NCBI GenBank assembly: GCA_040772665.1
Contig: JAXGXT010000002.1
Coordinates: 124,001 to 188,000, forward strand
Length of the DNA: 64,000 nt
Source of the DNA: JAXGXT01 sp040772665
Lineage (GTDB): Bacteria > Bacillota > Clostridia > Lachnospirales > Anaerotignaceae
Direction of reading: 5' to 3'
The position numbers and the translations under genes were made by a program. Positions 60,447 through 64,000 of this stretch are shown piece by piece. Within the stretch, counting starts at the first letter, position 1. The number at the start of each line of letters is the position of its first letter. A model generated the notes under the pieces. That model worked only from the letters and a program-made list of their open reading frames with translations. It was not told the origin of the DNA and ran no database searches.

Positions 60447-61775
60447 TTGAAGAATAATATTTTTAAAATTATCGGCTTGCTGTTTTTTTTCATATCTATA
60501 GTTGCTTTAGTTTCGGTTTTTGGTTTGGTGGGCAAAAAGGATGTAAAGCCGCCTGCAAATGAATATCCTCTTGAGCCTAACGGAGAAAAATCTAAAACTG
60601 ACACCCCGGGATTTGAAGACTATTTTGAAGACAATGTCGAGGCGGGAAAAACTATTGATTCAAACAATAATGTTGATGAAGTCGGCGAAGAAAAAGACAT
60701 TGAAACAGGGAAAAAACCTTCAAAAAATGAAAGCTCAAAAAATGAAAACACATCTAAAAACACAAATGTTTCAACTCCTAAAACTGATGAGTTCATTAAT
60801 GACAAATCTCTTATTTCATCTTGGGAGCTGCTTGATGAGGCGGCTGAAGCGGGACAAAGCTTTTACAGTGAATATTTTAGTAAAACAAGAATTATTACAA
60901 AAAACGGATATCTCTATAACAAGGCTTCGGAAGAAAAAATTGATGTTAACTATCTTGTTGCAAACGGATATCTTTCAAGCAAGTTTCTTAACAAAGGTAT
61001 AGAAATACTGCTTCTTAATGTTGATAATTTTTCTAACTATGATAATTTCAGATTAAAGCAATCAGAAGAGGGGCTTACGGTTTTTGCTTCAATTAAGCAC
61101 CCTTCAAAAAATTATTACCTTCTTACAACAAATAAAAGCACAGGGGGTGCAATTTCAGCCTCACAATATGCCGCACTTTTAAACAGTTATTATCAAAACC
61201 ACGGAATAGTTGGAAGACTATATTCCGATGCTGAAGAATATGGCAGGATACTTAATTTTATAAGTATGTACGAAAGTAAGTTTGAAAACTATTATGTAAG
61301 AAGCATAACAACTGATAATAAATATGCTATGGTTATACTTTCCGATCAGGATGTTGTTTCAGATTTAAAACAATATATTTTAAAAAGAAACGGAAGCGTC
61401 TGGGAGGTTGTTTTGTCAGGGCTTGAAACAGACCCAAGAGTTATTATAACAGTAAATAAAGCTCTTCCTGATTTTAACTTATCTATGGTGCCTGCATATA
61501 CAATAAATGACCACAGAACAAGTATATCAAGGGATAAAAGCGAGATTATAAGCATTCTTGCTTCAAAAGGACATATAAAATCTTCAGATGAAATTAAGTA
61601 TATATGCGGAACAAGCAATTTTTGCTATATTGTTCTTAATAATGAAGTTAAATTTCTTTGCAACAACATTGGTGATGGCTGGAATATTTCTCAGGTTGCA
61701 AGCTCAGATGATGCTCATAGAAAAATGCTTGCCATAAATAAAAACGCACCGACTTTTATAATTTTAGACAGGTAG
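60447..61775 (+). CDS. Single-pass membrane protein with large extracytoplasmic domain
   Basis: A 442-residue protein: N-terminal TM helix (about 8-28), a long disordered Lys/Glu/Asn/Ser/Thr-rich linker (about 32-115), and a globular region (about 118-442) with SWELLDEAAEAGQSFY, SASQYAALLNSYYQNHGI and repeated beta-like segments. No enzyme motif is recognised. It starts with TTG 60447 directly after the previous stop codon, preceded by AAGGGATG. The partner gene and the OGG1-type gene nine bases downstream suggest an operon. It may be a cell-surface or spore-envelope protein; this is inference. Confidence 0.75.
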   Translation: MKNNIFKIIGLLFFFISIVALVSVFGLVGKKDVKPPANEYPLEPNGEKSKTDTPGFEDYFEDNVEAGKTIDSNNNVDEVGEEKDIETGKKPSKNESSKNENTSKNTNVSTPKTDEFINDKSLISSWELLDEAAEAGQSFYSEYFSKTRIITKNGYLYNKASEEKIDVNYLVANGYLSSKFLNKGIEILLLNVDNFSNYDNFRLKQSEEGLTVFASIKHPSKNYYLLTTNKSTGGAISASQYAALLNSYYQNHGIVGRLYSDAEEYGRILNFISMYESKFENYYVRSITTDNKYAMVILSDQDVVSDLKQYILKRNGSVWEVVLSGLETDPRVIITVNKALPDFNLSMVPAYTINDHRTSISRDKSEIISILASKGHIKSSDEIKYICGTSNFCYIVLNNEVKFLCNNIGDGWNISQVASSDDAHRKMLAINKNAPTFIILDR

Positions 61776-61783
61776 GTTAAACA

Positions 61784-62698
61784 ATGGTTTACATAGAAGA
61801 TAAAGGCAGTGTTGTTCTTAAAGCCCCGGACAGCTTTATAATTTCCCAAACTTTGGAATGCGGACAATGCTTTAATTTCAACAAAATCAGTGATGAAAAT
61901 TATGCAGTGACAGCTTACGGCAAGGTTTTGCATATACTCAGCGAGGGAGAAAACATTGTTTTTAAGGATATATCAAAATATGAGTTTGAACAAACTTGGT
62001 GTCATTATTTTGATTTCAATAGAGATTATGAAGAAATAAAAAGTTTTCTTTCACAAAAGGATGAAACCTTGAGGGCAGCTTTAGAGTATGCTCCGGGAAT
62101 AAGAATAATCAATCAAGAATTTTTTCAATGCCTTATTTCATTTATAATTTCTCAAAACAACAGAATACCTATGATTAAAAAGGTTGTAAGCAACTTAAGC
62201 CAAAAATACGGCGAATATATAACAACTATTAATGGCGAAGACTATTTCTCTTTTCCATCTCCTGAAAAACTTTATGGGATAGATGCAAAGGAGCTTATGG
62301 AATGCAAAACAGGTTTCAGGGGAAAGTATATTGAAGATGCCGTTAAAAAGTATGTTGAGGGAAGTCTTGAACATGAAAACTTTTCTTCCATGACAAATGA
62401 ACAAGTAAGGGAAAAGCTTATGACAATTAATGGTGTTGGGCCAAAGGTTGCAGATTGTGTTATGCTTTTTTCACTTGGGCGCAATGATGTTTTTCCAACT
62501 GATGTTTGGGTTAAGAGAATTATGAGCTATTTTTATTTTGACAGACAGGAAACACCAATAAAAGAAATACATAAGTTTGCCAATGAACTTTTTGAAAGCT
62601 ATTCAGGCTTTGCCCAACAATATTTGTTTAATTATGCAAGAGAGCTTAAAATTGGTACGGGCAAAGGAGATGCAAAAAATGCTGGGAACAATAGTTAA
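61784..62698 (+). CDS. ogg: 8-oxoguanine DNA glycosylase (OGG1 type)
   Basis: A 304-residue HhH-GPD repair glycosylase/lyase that excises 8-oxoguanine. N-terminal OGG domain (TLECGQCFNFNKI), LISFIISQNNRIPMIKK, the hairpin-helix-hairpin INGVGPKVADCVMLF with the catalytic Lys221, and the catalytic Asp240 in VFPTDVWVKR are aligned as in human OGG1. RBS is weak (AGGTAGG) before ATG 61784. The 3' end overlaps the DUF554 gene by 20 bases. Confidence 0.94.
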   Translation: MVYIEDKGSVVLKAPDSFIISQTLECGQCFNFNKISDENYAVTAYGKVLHILSEGENIVFKDISKYEFEQTWCHYFDFNRDYEEIKSFLSQKDETLRAALEYAPGIRIINQEFFQCLISFIISQNNRIPMIKKVVSNLSQKYGEYITTINGEDYFSFPSPEKLYGIDAKELMECKTGFRGKYIEDAVKKYVEGSLEHENFSSMTNEQVREKLMTINGVGPKVADCVMLFSLGRNDVFPTDVWVKRIMSYFYFDRQETPIKEIHKFANELFESYSGFAQQYLFNYARELKIGTGKGDAKNAGNNS

Positions 62699-63410
62699 TT
62701 CGGCTGCAATAGTTTTTGGATGTTTAATCGGCCTTTTTTTAAAGGGAGGCATGAAACCTAGATACAGAGAGATACTTATAAGCGTGATGGGTCTTTCTGT
62801 GGCTTTTATAGGTATTTCCACGGCTCTTGGCGGTCTTTTAAGCGAAGAAGCAGAGCCTATACTTTATATTGTTAGCCTTGTTATAGGGTCTTTGTTAGGA
62901 GAATTTCTTGATATTGAAAAAAAACTTGAAAGTTTAGGGGATAAAATACAAAGCAAAATAGGAGAGGGCGGCGGAAATGTTTCTCAAGGTTTTGTTACTG
63001 CAAGCCTTACATTTTGCGTTGGAACAATGGCAGTTTTAGGTTCTATAGAAAGCGGTGTTCAAGGTGTTCATACAACGCTTTTTACAAAATCTCTTCTTGA
63101 TGGTGTAACATCTATTATTTTTGCTTCAACACTTGGTGTGGGAGTTATTTTTGCAGCAATCCCTGTTTTGCTGTATCAGGGAACACTTACAGTTCTTGCA
63201 TCCCTTGTTCAGCAATATATGACGGCTGGAATGATGAGAGAAATTTCTATAATAGGCGGAATTATGATTTTTGCAATAGGGTGCAACATGCTTGAAATTA
63301 AAAGGTTTAAGGTGGGAAACATGCTTCCTGCAATTGTTATTCCCGTAATTTATTATCTTCCTGTGGTTCAAAAGTTTTTTAATATAATATTTAGCGGATT
63401 TAGTTTTTAA
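62679..63410 (+). CDS. DUF554 family membrane protein
   Basis: A 243-residue membrane protein with about seven TM helices: MLGTIVNSAAIVFGCLIGLF, SVMGLSVAFIGISTALGG, the conserved CVGTMAVLGSIESGV and LLDGVTSIIFASTLGVGV. DUF554 (YdfK/YqgA-like) proteins are possible transporters with unknown substrate. The start is ATG 62679, nine bases after AAAGGAG; the longer in-frame start at 62577 lies deep inside the glycosylase gene and would add non-family residues. Confidence 0.92.
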   Translation: MLGTIVNSAAIVFGCLIGLFLKGGMKPRYREILISVMGLSVAFIGISTALGGLLSEEAEPILYIVSLVIGSLLGEFLDIEKKLESLGDKIQSKIGEGGGNVSQGFVTASLTFCVGTMAVLGSIESGVQGVHTTLFTKSLLDGVTSIIFASTLGVGVIFAAIPVLLYQGTLTVLASLVQQYMTAGMMREISIIGGIMIFAIGCNMLEIKRFKVGNMLPAIVIPVIYYLPVVQKFFNIIFSGFSF

Positions 63411-63425
63411 TTAGAGGCGAAAAAA

Positions 63426-63896
63426 ATGACAAAAACAAATGTAATGAGAATGTTAGATGCGGCAGGAATATCTTATAAAGCCGCAGAGTATGATTTTAGC
63501 GAAGACGACCTTTCAGGCATTCATGCCGCAAAAGAAATAAATATGCCTTCGGAGCAAGTTTTTAAAACACTTGTAACAAAGGGTGACAAAACAGGCCATG
63601 TTGTTTTTATAATACCTGTTTCACAAGAGCTTGATTTGAAAAAAGCCGCAAAGGCTTCACAAAACAAAAAAGTGGAAATGATACACGTTAAAGACCTTTT
63701 GAATGCAACAGGATATATAAGGGGAGGCTGTTCGCCTATAGGCATGAAAAAGAAACTTCCTTCTTTTATTGATGAAACAGCTTTGCTATTTGATGAAATA
63801 AGTATAAGTGCAGGGGTAAGAGGCTGTCAGGTTATTATTAACCCTGAAAAACTTATTGAGTTTATAGATGCAGTTCAATGTGATTTAACTTTATAG
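63426..63896 (+). CDS. ybaK: Cys-tRNA(Pro)/tRNA deacylase, YbaK/EbsC family
   Basis: A 156-residue trans-editing enzyme that hydrolyses mischarged aminoacyl-tRNA, typically Cys-tRNA(Pro). AEYDFSEDDLSGIHAAKEI, the active-site Lys region QVFKTLVTKGDKTG, GYIRGGCSPIGMKKKLP and the ISAGVRGCQVIINPEKLIEF end are diagnostic. RBS AGAGGCG precedes ATG 63426, 15 bases after the DUF554 gene. Confidence 0.95.
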   Translation: MTKTNVMRMLDAAGISYKAAEYDFSEDDLSGIHAAKEINMPSEQVFKTLVTKGDKTGHVVFIIPVSQELDLKKAAKASQNKKVEMIHVKDLLNATGYIRGGCSPIGMKKKLPSFIDETALLFDEISISAGVRGCQVIINPEKLIEFIDAVQCDLTL

Positions 63897-63925
63897 GCAT
63901 ATGGCTAAACATTTATGAAAACTTA

Positions 63926-63962
63926 AGGGAATTCCAAGATAAGGTTATGGAATTCCCTGTTT
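63926..63962 (+). terminator. Terminator after the YbaK-type gene
   Basis: AGGGAATTCCA (63926-63936) pairs perfectly with TGGAATTCCCT (63948-63958), followed by GTTTTAAT. Confidence 0.85.
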
Positions 63963-64000
63963 TAATCATAAAAGTATTTCATAAATTTAGTAATAAACAT

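Noticed and set aside
1..64000. tRNA, rRNA, transposase or phage genes
   Set aside because: I looked for conserved tRNA loops, rRNA-like blocks, transposase and integrase motifs on both strands and saw none.

Overview
The window is AT-rich and densely packed, with strong Shine-Dalgarno sites and several TTG and GTG starts. The gene content fits an anaerobic, spore-forming low-GC Firmicute, probably a clostridial lineage near Lachnospirales; this is inferred from gene families, not from any search. The main markers are the rplU-prp-rpmA-obg block with an L27 N-terminal extension, AddB, Rex, a flavodiiron protein, two coat F-type spore proteins, YtaF and clostridial-style MinD/NifX proteins. 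I saw no rRNA, tRNA, CRISPR array, phage gene or transposase.

Layout. 1-2.4 kb: the 3' part of dnaK, then dnaJ. 2.7-6.6 kb: two chemoreceptors. 6.9-8.3 kb: a DtxR/MntR-type metalloregulator, about 745 bp of non-coding DNA with several metalloregulator-box-like palindromes, and a DUF2325 gene. 8.9-10.6 kb: a metallo-beta-lactamase-fold hydrolase and a metallophosphoesterase. 10.66-13.15 kb: L21 leader, rplU, prp, rpmA, obg. 13.3-15.1 kb (minus): a PrpR-type regulator, divergent from a seven-gene cluster (15.5-19.6 kb) of DUF5320, DUF134, two NifX/NifB-like proteins, two ferredoxin-MinD ATPases and an Mrp/NBP35 ATPase. 19.77-20.24 kb: an array of at least 13 short hairpins flanked by a 9-bp direct repeat. 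20.3-26.4 kb (minus): flavodiiron protein, a 44-residue peptide gene, a 3-methyladenine glycosylase, efp, aroQ-aroK-aroE-yqeG, and a membrane FMN-binding-like protein. 26.7-30.3 kb: addB and a 54-residue membrane peptide. 30.4-36 kb: crotonase-ruvB-ruvA, a lipoprotein, DUF445, rex. 36-40 kb: ABC-F protein, DUF896, a 2-hydroxyacid dehydrogenase, an XRE regulator.

40-49.3 kb: a CcdA-TlpA fusion with an Rrf2 regulator and a rhodanese lipoprotein; an FMN-binding lipoprotein overlapping a chemoreceptor; azlCD; and the glycine betaine transporter opuA. 49.4-55.1 kb: a TetR-controlled ABC exporter (adaptor, FtsX-type permease, ATPase) followed by a methyltransferase. 55.2-63.9 kb: two coat F-like proteins, a GntR/RCK_C (BusR-like) regulator, ytaF, a calcium-type P-ATPase, two unrecognised proteins, an OGG1-type glycosylase, DUF554 and a YbaK-type deacylase.

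How the genes may work together. Several sets point to anaerobic redox, iron and sulfur handling: the flavodiiron protein, Rex, the Fe-S/NifX cluster, the DtxR-type locus, the secreted rhodanese with the thiol-disulfide conduit, and the covalent-flavin lipoprotein. Osmotic control is suggested by opuA together with a likely c-di-AMP-sensing regulator. The most notable signals are the inverted repeat centred on the promoter of the NifX/MinD cluster, the hairpin array with possible target-site duplication, the feo-less metalloregulator-box region, the 44-residue Cys peptide gene, and the flavin lipoprotein/chemoreceptor pair.
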